Position numbers and translations under genes: made by a program
The notes under the pieces: generated by a model
Seen by the model: only the letters and a program-made list of their open reading frames with translations
Told to the model about the DNA's origin: nothing
Database searches by the model: none
In this document: positions 47,383 to 55,309 of the stretch, piece after piece
Layout: every line of letters begins with the position of its first letter
How positions within the stretch are numbered: position 1 is the stretch's first letter
Origin: G965205525 sp965205525
Lineage (GTDB): Bacteria > Pseudomonadota > Gammaproteobacteria > JABABF01
Length of the DNA stretch: 64,000 nt
Direction of reading: 5' to 3'
NCBI GenBank assembly: GCA_965205525.1
Contig: OZ242171.1
Span: 744,001-808,000 of the forward strand

Positions 47383-48873
47383 ATGACCGCATTTGACCCT
47401 GCTGCCCGCAAAGCTGATCTCAGGAAGGAGATTGAGGATCTGCGTGAGAATAATGCTCGCGACAAGGAGATAATTCAGCTGGCCAAAAGGCTGAAGGAAT
47501 TGAAGTCAAAGCAGCATGCTGCCGAGGCCCAGCCGGAGCAAGAGGAGGAGCAGGCTGCCGAAGCGGAGCCGGAGGCCAAGGAGTCTAAGCCAGTGGAGGG
47601 GGAGCGTCCCGTTCCCCGGGGGATAAAGCTTGCAAATTTTGACGGTGCTGCCGCTGCAGCGATTGCTGCCGAAGCCCGTCGTCAGGAAGAGCACTTGGAG
47701 ATGATTGCCTCGGAGAACTACGCCAGCCCCCTGGTGCTGGAGGCGCAGGGTTCGGTGCTCACCAACAAGTATGCTGAGGGCTATCCGGGACGGCGCTATT
47801 ACGGCGGCTGCGAGCACGTGGACACGGTGGAGGAGCTGGCGATTGAGCGCGCCTGCAAGCTATTCAATGCAGGCTACGCCAACGTGCAGCCCCATTCCGG
47901 CTCCCAGGCCAATGCCGCCGCCTATGCAGCTCTCTTGCAGCCCGGGGATACGCTCCTCGGCATGAGCCTCGCCGCCGGCGGTCACCTGACCCACGGGGCA
48001 CGGCCCAGTTTTTCCGGCAAGATGTACCGAGCGGTGCAGTACGGCGTCAATATGACGAGCGGCATATTGGACTATGACCAGGTGGAAGCCCTGGCCCGGG
48101 AGCATCGCCCGCAGCTGCTGGTCGCCGGCTTTTCCGCCTATTCCCGGGTGGTGGACTGGGAGCGCTTTCGCACAATTGCAGACAGCGTGGGCGCACGTCT
48201 CCTGGTAGACATGGCGCATGTGGCCGGCCTGGTGGCGGCGGGGATCTATCCCGATCCGCTGCCGGCGGCGGACGTGGTGACCACCACCACACACAAAACC
48301 CTGCGCGGCCCCCGGGGCGGCCTGATTCTCACTCGGGGGGACGATCCCGACCTGGACAAGAAGCTCAACTCAGCGGTTTTCCCCGGCGGGCAGGGCGGCC
48401 CTCTGATGCACGTGATCGCCGCTAAGGCAATTTGCCTGCTGGAGGCGCTGCAGCCCTCCTTTAAGGAGTACCAGCAGGCGGTGCTGGACAACGCCCGGGC
48501 ACTGGCCGAGCGGGTGATGGAGCGGGGGTACACGGTGGTCTCCGGCGGCACCGACAACCACCTGTTTCTCCTCAGCCTGGCGGACCGGGAGATCACCGGC
48601 AAGGATGCGGAGGCCGTCTTGGACCGCGCCCGCATCACCGTAAATAAAAACGCAGTCCCCGGCGATCCCCGTCCCCCTTTTGTTACCAGCGGTCTGCGCA
48701 TCGGCACGCCGGCCATCACCACCCGCGGGATGGGTGCGGCGGAAATGCAGCAAGTGGCCGACTGGATCTGCGACATCCTGGACAATATCGGAGACGAAGA
48801 GCAGATCGCTCGGGTACGGGGAGATGTGCTCGCCCTGTGCCGCCGCTTCCCCGTGTACAGCGCATTTTCATAA
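47383..48873 (+). CDS. glyA: Serine hydroxymethyltransferase with extra N-terminal helical hairpin
   Basis: 496 aa, about 78 longer than typical bacterial SHMT (about 417). Residues from about 85 onward are a canonical PLP enzyme converting serine and tetrahydrofolate to glycine and methylene-THF: MIASENYASP, KYAEGYPGRRYYGG, PHSGSQANAA, DMAHVAGLVAAG, and TTTTHKTLRGPRGG with PLP Lys305. Residues about 5-44 form two charged helices (ADLRKEIEDLRENNARDKEI then LAKRLKELKSK), followed by a Glu/Ala-rich linker. The hairpin resembles WHEP-type helix-turn-helix appendages of eukaryotic tRNA synthetases by pattern only. ATG at 47383 with no Shine-Dalgarno site; the extension is in frame and no better internal start is evident. 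nrdR follows 33 nt later. Confidence 0.95.
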   Translation: MTAFDPAARKADLRKEIEDLRENNARDKEIIQLAKRLKELKSKQHAAEAQPEQEEEQAAEAEPEAKESKPVEGERPVPRGIKLANFDGAAAAAIAAEARRQEEHLEMIASENYASPLVLEAQGSVLTNKYAEGYPGRRYYGGCEHVDTVEELAIERACKLFNAGYANVQPHSGSQANAAAYAALLQPGDTLLGMSLAAGGHLTHGARPSFSGKMYRAVQYGVNMTSGILDYDQVEALAREHRPQLLVAGFSAYSRVVDWERFRTIADSVGARLLVDMAHVAGLVAAGIYPDPLPAADVVTTTTHKTLRGPRGGLILTRGDDPDLDKKLNSAVFPGGQGGPLMHVIAAKAICLLEALQPSFKEYQQAVLDNARALAERVMERGYTVVSGGTDNHLFLLSLADREITGKDAEAVLDRARITVNKNAVPGDPRPPFVTSGLRIGTPAITTRGMGAAEMQQVADWICDILDNIGDEEQIARVRGDVLALCRRFPVYSAFS

Positions 48874-48880
48874 GACCCGT

Positions 48881-48897
48881 CCTGCTCGGCCAGCAGG
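48881..48897 (+). other. Small hairpin between glyA and nrdR
   Basis: CCTGCT (48881-48886) and AGCAGG (48892-48897) pair perfectly around a 5-nt loop, ten nt before the nrdR ATG. There is no U tract, so it is not a convincing terminator. It may shape the nrdR initiation region. Confidence 0.35.
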
Positions 48898-48906
48898 CAG
48901 CCAGCC

Positions 48907-49395
48907 ATGCAATGCCCCTTCTGTGATGCGGATGACAACCGCGTAGTGGATTCGCGCAAGCGCGGCGGGCAGGTGCACCGCCGCCGAGAGTGCAAACAAT
49001 GCAAGCGAAATTTCAGCAGCCTGGAGAAGCTGGCGCCGCCCAAAATCAGCGTGCGCAAGCGCAACGGCCGCCGCGAGCCCTTTGACAAAAACAAATTGAG
49101 AATGGTCTTAGATCGCGTGTTTTACGGCCGCCCGGATGAGGCTGCCTGCAAAGAGCGGGCTGCTGACCTTGTGGTGCGCTCCCTTGTGCAGAGAGGTGTT
49201 TTAGAAATTCAGTGGCGAGAACTTGCCATGCTGGCTGCAGAGGCCCTGGATCGCACAGACCCGGTGGCCCACTGCCGGTTTATCGGCGACTATCGCATTT
49301 TGGAAGATGTCGGCGAGCGAGTGCCCGATGCTCCGGCGGAAGAATCAGATTCCCAGATGTCTTTGGATCTCGCACCGGAGGCGCGCCGTGGATGA
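48907..49395 (+). CDS. nrdR: Transcriptional repressor NrdR
   Basis: 162 aa. Nucleotide-sensing repressor of ribonucleotide reductase genes. N-terminal zinc ribbon MQCPFCDADDNRVVDSR... CKQCKR, then an ATP-cone (ISVRKRNGRREPFDKNKL onward) that binds ATP/dATP. The usual position at the head of the rib-nusB cluster is kept. Its 3' end overlaps the ribD start by 8 nt. No NrdR box was recognised near its own gene. Confidence 0.96.
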   Translation: MQCPFCDADDNRVVDSRKRGGQVHRRRECKQCKRNFSSLEKLAPPKISVRKRNGRREPFDKNKLRMVLDRVFYGRPDEAACKERAADLVVRSLVQRGVLEIQWRELAMLAAEALDRTDPVAHCRFIGDYRILEDVGERVPDAPAEESDSQMSLDLAPEARRG

Positions 49396-50485
49396 TGCCG
49401 CCGCTATGACGGAGGCCCTCAATCTTGCCCGGCGGGGCCGCTGCACCAGCATGCCCAACCCCCGGGTAGGCTGTGTGCTGCTGCGGGATGGGGCGGTGGT
49501 CGGGCGGGGCTGGCACCGCCGGGCCGGAGAGCGGCATGCCGAGGTGCATGCCCTTGAGGAGGCGGGTAACCGCGCCCAGGGCAGCACCGCCTGCGTAACC
49601 CTGGAGCCCTGCAGCCACCAGGGTCGCACTGCCCCTTGCTGTGATGCCCTGATTGCGGCGGGGGTGAAGAGGGTGGTGGCCGCCATGCGGGATCCGAATC
49701 CCGAAGTCTCCGGGAGCGGGTTTGCACGCCTGCGTGAGGCCGGCATTCAGGTGGAGGAGGGATTGATGGCAGAGGACGCCGCCGCCCTGAACCCCGGCTT
49801 TATCAAGCGCGCCAGGCACGGGCTGCCCTGGGTGCTGTGCAAGATGGCCATGAGCCTGGACGGGCGCATTGCTGCTGCCTCCGGGGAGAGCAAGTGGATT
49901 ACCGGGCCCGAGGCCCGGGCCGAGGTGCAGCGTCTGCGCGCCGCCTCCTGCGCAGTGCTCACCGGTGTCGGCACCGTGCTGGCGGACGACCCGGCCCTCA
50001 CCGTGCGCTGGGAGGAATGGCCTGGCGATGAAAGGCCCCCCGGCGGGCGTCAGCCGCTGCGGGTGGTGGCAGACAGCCGTCTTCGCACCCCCGGGCATGC
50101 CCGGCTGCTGGCCGAGCCCGGGGAGAGCTGGCTGGCCGCCGCCCGGGAGGGCAGTGTGCCGGGAGCCCGGGTGCTGGTCCTGCCCGGGGCACAGGGACAG
50201 ATAGACCTGAAGGGCCTCCTTCGCACCCTGGCGGCGGAGCGAGAGTGCAATGAGGTGCTGCTGGAAGCGGGCCCGACCCTGGCGGGGGCCATGCTGGAGG
50301 CGGGGCTGGTAGATGCCTTCCGCATCTATGTGGCGCCGCTCTTTTTGGGCGACAAGGGGTATCCCCTGCTGCATCTTTCCATTGAGAATCTGGCGGACAA
50401 GTTTTCCCTCCATGTGTCCGGTGTCCGCCGGGTTGGCACCGCGCTGTGCATAGAAGCAGTTCCAGAAAAAAGTAATAATAAATAA
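49388..50485 (+). CDS. ribD: Bifunctional diaminohydroxyphosphoribosylaminopyrimidine deaminase / 5-amino-6-(5-phosphoribosylamino)uracil reductase
   Basis: 365 aa from GTG 49388, matching E. coli RibD (367). GGAGG lies 6 nt before this GTG, one of the few clear Shine-Dalgarno sites here; the next ATG (49406) has none. It performs the second and third steps of riboflavin synthesis. The deaminase domain shows NPRVGCVLL, HAEVHAL and PCSHQGRTAPCCDAL (zinc ligands); the reductase domain shows MAMSLDGRIAAASGESKWIT, TVLADDPALTVR and EAGPTLAGAMLEAGLVDAF. The start lies inside nrdR and the end is 1 nt before ribE. Confidence 0.96.
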   Translation: MDDAAAMTEALNLARRGRCTSMPNPRVGCVLLRDGAVVGRGWHRRAGERHAEVHALEEAGNRAQGSTACVTLEPCSHQGRTAPCCDALIAAGVKRVVAAMRDPNPEVSGSGFARLREAGIQVEEGLMAEDAAALNPGFIKRARHGLPWVLCKMAMSLDGRIAAASGESKWITGPEARAEVQRLRAASCAVLTGVGTVLADDPALTVRWEEWPGDERPPGGRQPLRVVADSRLRTPGHARLLAEPGESWLAAAREGSVPGARVLVLPGAQGQIDLKGLLRTLAAERECNEVLLEAGPTLAGAMLEAGLVDAFRIYVAPLFLGDKGYPLLHLSIENLADKFSLHVSGVRRVGTALCIEAVPEKSNNK

Positions 50486-50486
50486 T

Positions 50487-51080
50487 ATGTTTACTGGAAT
50501 TATTCAAGAGATAGGTGAAGTCGTTTCCGCACTTCGCCAAGCCAAGAGCATGCGGGTTCATGTCCGCTGCAGCATGGAGGGTCTGCAGCTCGGCGAGAGC
50601 CTCTCGGTAAACGGTGCATGCCTCACTGCCTCGGAGCTGCCTGCGGGCGGCTTTGCAGCGGATATTTCAGAGGAAACCATCGGCTGCACCACCCTCGGGG
50701 AGCTGCGGGAGGGGCAGCGGGTGAATTTGGAGCGGGCGCTCTTGGCTGGCGAGCGCTTAGGCGGTCACTTGGTGAGCGGTCACGTGGATGGCGTGGGAGA
50801 GCTGTGCAGCAGGGAGCCCCCAGGGGAAGGGGAGGAGGGTGCCCGTTTTCGCTTTCGGGCACCCCCGGCCCTGGCTCGCTACCTGGCTCCCAAAGGCGCC
50901 ATTTGCGTAGATGGGGTGAGCCTTACCGTGAACCGGGTTATGCAAGAACAGTTTGAAGTGCAGATTGTGCCGCATACTATGCGCGAAACCCTGTTCGGCT
51001 CTTATCAGCCTGGCGACCGCGTCAACCTTGAGGCGGACCTGATCGCCCGCTACTTGGAGCGCCTGCTGCAGCAGTCATAA
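50487..51080 (+). CDS. ribE: Riboflavin synthase alpha chain
   Basis: 197 aa. It dismutates two 6,7-dimethyl-8-ribityllumazine molecules to riboflavin. Two homologous lumazine-binding halves: MFTGIIQEIGEV... GESLSVNGACLTA in the first and LGGHLVSGHVDGVGE... CVDGVSLTVNRV in the second, ending VNLEADLIARYLERLL. It starts one nucleotide after the ribD stop in an A/T-rich junction without a Shine-Dalgarno motif, suggesting translational coupling. Called ribC in E. coli. Confidence 0.96.
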   Translation: MFTGIIQEIGEVVSALRQAKSMRVHVRCSMEGLQLGESLSVNGACLTASELPAGGFAADISEETIGCTTLGELREGQRVNLERALLAGERLGGHLVSGHVDGVGELCSREPPGEGEEGARFRFRAPPALARYLAPKGAICVDGVSLTVNRVMQEQFEVQIVPHTMRETLFGSYQPGDRVNLEADLIARYLERLLQQS

Positions 51081-51081
51081 A

Positions 51082-52206
51082 ATGAGCGCATTCAGTTCTG
51101 TCACCAAGCTTCTGGAGGAGATCCGCGCCGGGCGCATGATCATCCTCGCCGACGATGAAAACCGGGAGAATGAGGGAGACTTGGTGATGGCCGCTGACTG
51201 CATCAGCGCCGAGCATATCAACTTTATGGCGCGCTACGCCCGGGGGCTGATCTGCCTTGCCCTCAGTCCGGAGCGCTGCCGGCAGATAGATCTGCCGCTG
51301 ATGGTCAGCCGCAACCAGGGCCGCCTGGGCACCAATTTCACCGTCTCGGTGGACGCGGCCCGGGGGATAGACACCGGCATCTCCGCCGCCGACCGGGCGC
51401 GCACCGTGCAGGCTGCTGTCGCCCGGGATGCAAAGCCTGATGACATGGTTCAGCCTGGGCATATTTTCCCCCTGCGCGCCGAGGCCGGAGGAGTGCTGAC
51501 CCGGGCCGGACACACAGAGGCCAGCTGCGATTTGGCGAGGCTGGCCGGCTTTGAGCCTGCGGCGGTCATTGTTGAAATCATGAAGGATGACGGCACCATG
51601 GCACGGCGCGCCGACCTGGAGGAGTTCGCCGTTCAGCACGGCCTTTCTATCGGCACCATCGCCGATTTGGTGGAGTACCGGATGCTGCACGAAAAGACGG
51701 TGGAGCGAATCAGCGAGGGCCAGGTGAATACTCTCTGGGGTGAGTTCACATGCAGCGTCTATCGGGATGCCCCCACCGAGCAGCTGCACCTGGCGCTGGT
51801 GCGCGGCGACATACGCCCCGACGTAGCGGTGCCGGTGCGGGTGCATGTGCCGGAGACCATGCGCGATCTCGTTGGCACCTTTTCCCCGGGGAGCACTGGC
51901 TGGAGCATGTCCCGCTGTCTTGAATACATCGATCAGGAGGGCGCCGGCGTACTGGTTCTTATCGGCCGCGGGCAGACGCCGGACGAGGTTCTCTATCACA
52001 TGGAGGTGGCAATGGGCCGGGACCCGTCCCCGCCCCGCAGCGTCGGCAGCATCGCCGCGATGGTGGGCATCGGCGCTCAGGTACTGCGCGACCTCGGGGT
52101 TGGCCGCATGCGCCTGATGGCCCGCCAGGTGCGCTATACCATTTCCGGCTTCGGCCTTGAAGTGGAGGAATACTTAGAGAGCCCCGAGAGGGCAGGGAAG
52201 CCATGA
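51082..52206 (+). CDS. ribB: 3,4-dihydroxy-2-butanone-4-phosphate synthase fused to a degenerate GTP cyclohydrolase II domain (RibBX type)
   Basis: 374 aa. Residues 1-200 are an intact DHBP synthase (DDENRENEGDLVMAAD, RNQGRLGTNF, RAGHTEASCDLA, EIMKDDGTMARR). The C-terminal half keeps the fold of GTP cyclohydrolase II, but where active RibA has SEC...CDC zinc cysteines after VRVH, this protein reads VRVHVPETMRDLVGTFSPGS with none, and catalytic regions are eroded. This matches the RibBX variant known from proteobacteria. It should supply the four-carbon riboflavin precursor, and a separate RibA is expected elsewhere. It overlaps ribH by ATGA. Confidence 0.93.
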   Translation: MSAFSSVTKLLEEIRAGRMIILADDENRENEGDLVMAADCISAEHINFMARYARGLICLALSPERCRQIDLPLMVSRNQGRLGTNFTVSVDAARGIDTGISAADRARTVQAAVARDAKPDDMVQPGHIFPLRAEAGGVLTRAGHTEASCDLARLAGFEPAAVIVEIMKDDGTMARRADLEEFAVQHGLSIGTIADLVEYRMLHEKTVERISEGQVNTLWGEFTCSVYRDAPTEQLHLALVRGDIRPDVAVPVRVHVPETMRDLVGTFSPGSTGWSMSRCLEYIDQEGAGVLVLIGRGQTPDEVLYHMEVAMGRDPSPPRSVGSIAAMVGIGAQVLRDLGVGRMRLMARQVRYTISGFGLEVEEYLESPERAGKP

Positions 52207-52673
52207 GCGGAAATGCGCCGGCCCTGATGATTCGCGACCCGGGCCCCGGGTTTTTCGGCATTGCAGCTGCGCGCTGGCATGCGGACCTGGTGGAGCGCCT
52301 GCTAGAGGGTGCTCGGGCTGCTTTGGTCCGAGCCGGTATCGGCGGGGAGCGCACCCTTGTGCTCCGGGTGCCGGGTGCTTTTGAGCTGCCCCTGGCAGCG
52401 GCGCACCTGGCGAAAAAGCAGGACTGCCGGGGGGTGATCGCCCTCGGTGCTGTCATCCGGGGCGACACGCCGCATTTTGAGTTTGTCGCCCGCGCCGCCG
52501 CCGAGGGTCTCAGCCGGGTTTCCCTTGATACCGGGGTGCCGGTGAGCTTTGGCGTGCTGACCGCAGACAGCGAGGACCAGGCCTGGGCCCGGGCCGGCGG
52601 TGCGGAGGGCAACAAGGGGGAGGAGGCCGCCCTGGCCGTTCTGGAGATGGCCGTTCTGCTGGGAGAGAATTGA
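52203..52673 (+). CDS. ribH: 6,7-dimethyl-8-ribityllumazine synthase
   Basis: 156 aa. It condenses the RibD-pathway pyrimidine with the RibB product. Hallmarks are VPGAFELPLAA and IALGAVIRGDTPHFEFVA with the catalytic His, then SFGVLTADSEDQAWAR and GNKGEEAALAVLEMA. The start overlaps the ribB stop (ATGA), and its stop overlaps the nusB ATG (TGATG), so the genes are translationally coupled. Confidence 0.96.
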   Translation: MSGNAPALMIRDPGPGFFGIAAARWHADLVERLLEGARAALVRAGIGGERTLVLRVPGAFELPLAAAHLAKKQDCRGVIALGAVIRGDTPHFEFVARAAAEGLSRVSLDTGVPVSFGVLTADSEDQAWARAGGAEGNKGEEAALAVLEMAVLLGEN

Positions 52674-53659
52674 TGCCCCCCCCGTCCAAAGATACTGCAA
52701 AGAGGGTGCCCGGCAGCCGGCGGCGGGCGCGACGCTACGCGCTGCAGGCCCTGTTTCAGTGGCATTTCAACGGTGGCACTGCTGCGGAGATAGAAAGGCA
52801 GTTCCGGGAGGCGAACGACTTTTCCCTGGTGGATGCAGCTTTTTTTCGTTTTCTGCTGCGGGGAGTTATCGGTGAGGCGGCGACACTGGATGAGCGTCTG
52901 CTCCCGCTTTTAGACCGCCCTCTCAAAGATCTCGGAGGGGTGGAGCACACCCTGCTGCGCATGGGAGCTTGGGAGATCTGCTGCGAAGAAGACCTGCCTT
53001 GGAAAGTGGCGGTGGACCAGGCGACTGCCCTGGCCCGCATCTTCGGAGCCACCGGCAGTCACGGCTATGTCAATGCGGTGCTGGACCGCCTGGCCCAGGA
53101 GCTCGGGCTGGCACCGCCCCGGGAGAAAGCTTCCGGGGGGGACGTGTCCGAGGATGTCCTGTCAGAGCCCCGGGAGAAAGCTTCCGGGGGGGACGTGCCC
53201 GAGGATGTCCTGTCAGAGCCCCGGGAGAAAGCTTCCGGGGGGGACGTGCCCGAGGATGTCCTGTCGCAGCCCCGGGAGAAAGCTTCCGGGGGGGACGTGC
53301 CCGAGGATGTCCTGTCACCGCCCCGGGAGAAAGCTTCCGGGGGGGACGTGCCCGAGGATGTCCTGTCACCGCCCCGGGAGAAAGCTTCCGGGGGGGACGT
53401 GCCCGAGGATGTCCTGTCACCGCCCCGGGAGAAAGCTTCCGGGGGGGACGTGCCCGAAGATGTCCTGTCACCGCCCCGGGAGAAAGCTTCCGGGGGGGGT
53501 GTGCCCGGGAACGTCCTGTCACAGTCGAAGGATGCCGAAGAGAAATCTTTGCCGCCTCTTCCTTCCCGGCCCGCCGGGAAAGCAAAGCAGGCAAAGCAGG
53601 CAAAGCAGCCGGCAGGGGAGAAAAGCGCTGCAGAGAAGAACTCTTCTTCCGATGATTAA
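52673..53659 (+). CDS. nusB: Transcription antitermination protein NusB with long repetitive C-terminal tail
   Basis: 328 aa, about twice the family length (130-165). Residues 1-148 are a complete NusB fold (SRRRARRYALQALFQWHF, LDRPLKDLGGVEHTLLRMGA, WKVAVDQATALARIFGATGS, YVNAVLDRLAQEL), which binds boxA RNA with NusE/S10. Residues 149-284 are eight tandem copies of PREKASGGDVPEDVLS plus one variable residue, then a Lys/Ala/Ser-rich end. The tail is probably disordered. ATG at 52673 overlaps the ribH stop. Placement after ribH and before thiL is the standard one. The effect of the tail on function is unknown. Confidence 0.93.
   Translation: MPPPSKDTAKRVPGSRRRARRYALQALFQWHFNGGTAAEIERQFREANDFSLVDAAFFRFLLRGVIGEAATLDERLLPLLDRPLKDLGGVEHTLLRMGAWEICCEEDLPWKVAVDQATALARIFGATGSHGYVNAVLDRLAQELGLAPPREKASGGDVSEDVLSEPREKASGGDVPEDVLSEPREKASGGDVPEDVLSQPREKASGGDVPEDVLSPPREKASGGDVPEDVLSPPREKASGGDVPEDVLSPPREKASGGDVPEDVLSPPREKASGGGVPGNVLSQSKDAEEKSLPPLPSRPAGKAKQAKQAKQPAGEKSAAEKNSSSDD
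53117..53524 (+). repeat. Eight 51-bp tandem repeats (VNTR) inside nusB
   Basis: Unit starts at 53117, 53168, 53219, 53270, 53321, 53372, 53423 and 53474, exactly 51 bp each. Inner copies are nearly identical, and the last differs (GGGVPGNVLS). Each unit carries a run of seven G (eight in the last copy) and an AAGCTT. The unit is a multiple of three, so copy-number change keeps the frame. Confidence 0.95.
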
Positions 53660-53688
53660 GGCAGGCGCTCCCGCCGCCTGACGAGATT

Positions 53689-54636
53689 ATGCGGGCCGCA
53701 CCCTCTGAGTTTGAGATCATTCGGCGCTTCTTTGCGCCGCTGTCCGGTGCTGCGCCCTGGCTGCACGCAGGCATTGGAGAGGATTGCGCCCTGGTGCAGC
53801 CTGTTGCTGGTGAGAGCATTGCCATGTCCACCGATACCCTGCTGCCCGGGGTTCATTTCCCCGCTGACGCAGAGCCGGCTGCGGTGGCGGAGCGCGCCCT
53901 CAGGGTCAATCTAAGCGATTTGGCTGCCTGCGGCGCCCTGCCCTTGGGTTTCTGTCTGGCCCTCAGCCTGCCCGCTCCTGATGAAGACTACTTGGCGGGC
54001 TTTGCCGCCGGCCTGCAGACGGTGCTTCGGGAATTCGGTATGCTCCTGGTCGGCGGCGATTTGGTGCGGGGAAATCTTTCGGTGACCCCCCAGGTGTTCG
54101 GCACTGTGCCCGCGACAGCTGCACTGCGGCGCCGGGGTGCCCGGCCTGGGGACGGGATTTATCTCAGCGGCTGGCCGGGGGAGGCCGCCGCAGGCCTGGC
54201 GCTTTTAGAAGGGCGCTTGGAGCTTTCGGACAGCGATGCCCGGGAGACTCTTCTAGCCCGCTACTGGCGGCCTGCTCCGCGCCTGGCCCTGGGGCAGGCG
54301 CTGCGGGGGGTGGCTAGTGCTGCCATTGATGTGTCGGATGGCCTGCTGGCCGACCTGGGACACCTGGCAGAGGCCGGGGGGGTAACGATGGAGTTGAAGA
54401 CAGAGCAGCTTCCGCTGTCGCCGGCCCTGTGCGCTACCGGCTCTCCTCTTTCGTTTGCTTTTGACGGTGATGATTACGAGCTGTGCTTCACTGCACCGCC
54501 GCAGCGGGCGGCGGCGGTGCAGACGGCTGCAGAGGCTGCTGGTGTGCCCTGCACGCTGATCGGAGAAGTTCGCCGGGGAGCGCCCCGGGTGGAATGCCGG
54601 GGCGTTCAGCGTGCGCCCGGCTGGCAGCATTTCTGA
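53689..54636 (+). CDS. thiL: Thiamine-monophosphate kinase
   Basis: 315 aa, normal length. ATP-dependent phosphorylation of thiamine phosphate to thiamine diphosphate. PurM-like fold: FEIIRRFFAPL, HAGIGEDCALV, STDTLLPGVHF, RVNLSDLAACGALP, VGGDLVRG, AIDVSDGLLADLGHLAEA and FDGDDYELCF. ATG at 53689, 29 nt after nusB, without a Shine-Dalgarno motif. Confidence 0.96.
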   Translation: MRAAPSEFEIIRRFFAPLSGAAPWLHAGIGEDCALVQPVAGESIAMSTDTLLPGVHFPADAEPAAVAERALRVNLSDLAACGALPLGFCLALSLPAPDEDYLAGFAAGLQTVLREFGMLLVGGDLVRGNLSVTPQVFGTVPATAALRRRGARPGDGIYLSGWPGEAAAGLALLEGRLELSDSDARETLLARYWRPAPRLALGQALRGVASAAIDVSDGLLADLGHLAEAGGVTMELKTEQLPLSPALCATGSPLSFAFDGDDYELCFTAPPQRAAAVQTAAEAAGVPCTLIGEVRRGAPRVECRGVQRAPGWQHF

Positions 54637-54646
54637 GGGCAGGAAC

Positions 54647-55129
54647 ATGCTGCCGGGCGGCTTGCGCTTTCTTCTGCACCCGGTGCATTTGGCGGGACTC
54701 GGCTTTGGTGCCGGCCTGTTTCCCCGCCTGCCGGGCACCGCTGGCAGTGCGCTGGCCTTTGTTCTTTTCTGGCTGTGGCTTCGGCACTGGCCCGCCGCTG
54801 TCTTAGTGCCTTTCCTGGCACTGGCCTGCCTGGCCGGGGTATATATCTGCGCCCGCACCTCCCGCGCACTGGGGGGCGGTGACCGCCAGGTAATCGTGTG
54901 GGATGAAATCGCCGGCTGCTGGCTGGCGCTGGCGCTTTCACCCCCGGGTTTCTACTGGGGCCTCACTGCCTTCCTGCTGTTTAGAGCATTGGACATCCGC
55001 AAGCCTTGGCCGATTCGCAACCTGGAGGCGGCGGGCGGCGGGCTGGGCATCATGCTGGATGACTTGGCAGCGGGCCTGGCGGCGGGCCTTTTCCTGCGCG
55101 CTGCCGCGGCCCTGCCAGCCCTCCTGTAG
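54647..55129 (+). CDS. pgpA: Phosphatidylglycerophosphatase A
   Basis: 160 aa inner-membrane phosphatase making phosphatidylglycerol. Family blocks are GFGAGLFPRLPGTAGSALA, VWDEIAGCWLAL, FRALDIRKPWPIRNLE and GIMLDDLAAGLAAG with the metal-binding acids. I chose ATG 54647 (GAGGGCAGGA just upstream) over a GTG at 54611 that would overlap thiL. A 180-nt gap without a recognised feature separates it from proA. Confidence 0.93.
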   Translation: MLPGGLRFLLHPVHLAGLGFGAGLFPRLPGTAGSALAFVLFWLWLRHWPAAVLVPFLALACLAGVYICARTSRALGGGDRQVIVWDEIAGCWLALALSPPGFYWGLTAFLLFRALDIRKPWPIRNLEAAGGGLGIMLDDLAAGLAAGLFLRAAAALPALL

Positions 55130-55309
55130 AGTGTTTTGCCGCTGTCCCAGCCCGGGGATGCTGCGAGTCCTCCGCGCCTTGGGCGACCAGCGCGAGCGGC
55201 TTTCAAATTCATCCGCTGAAAGATGCGCGCCGAGGGGAGGGGAGCGCAGGTTAAAATGCTTCAGGGAATGCGCCCCTTGCCGTTTTACACAATCACAGAA
55301 TCCCACGCG
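55130..55309 (+). other. Gap between pgpA and proA (180 nt)
   Basis: No gene with family support. The stretch AGGTTAAAATGCTTCAGG and a later TTTTACACAAT are possible promoter pieces for proA, but neither has a good partner box. Confidence 0.3.

Noticed and set aside
51022..51999. 325-codon minus-strand frame opposite ribB
   Set aside because: It is the antisense of a clear DHBP synthase, with no start context or recognisable motif.
53117..53524. Possible CRISPR array
   Set aside because: The repeats are contiguous without spacers, lie in frame inside nusB, and no cas genes are near.
55223..55309. Longer N-terminus for ProA from ATG 55223
   Set aside because: The 29 extra residues do not resemble the family, and the ATG at 55310 gives a normal-length enzyme.
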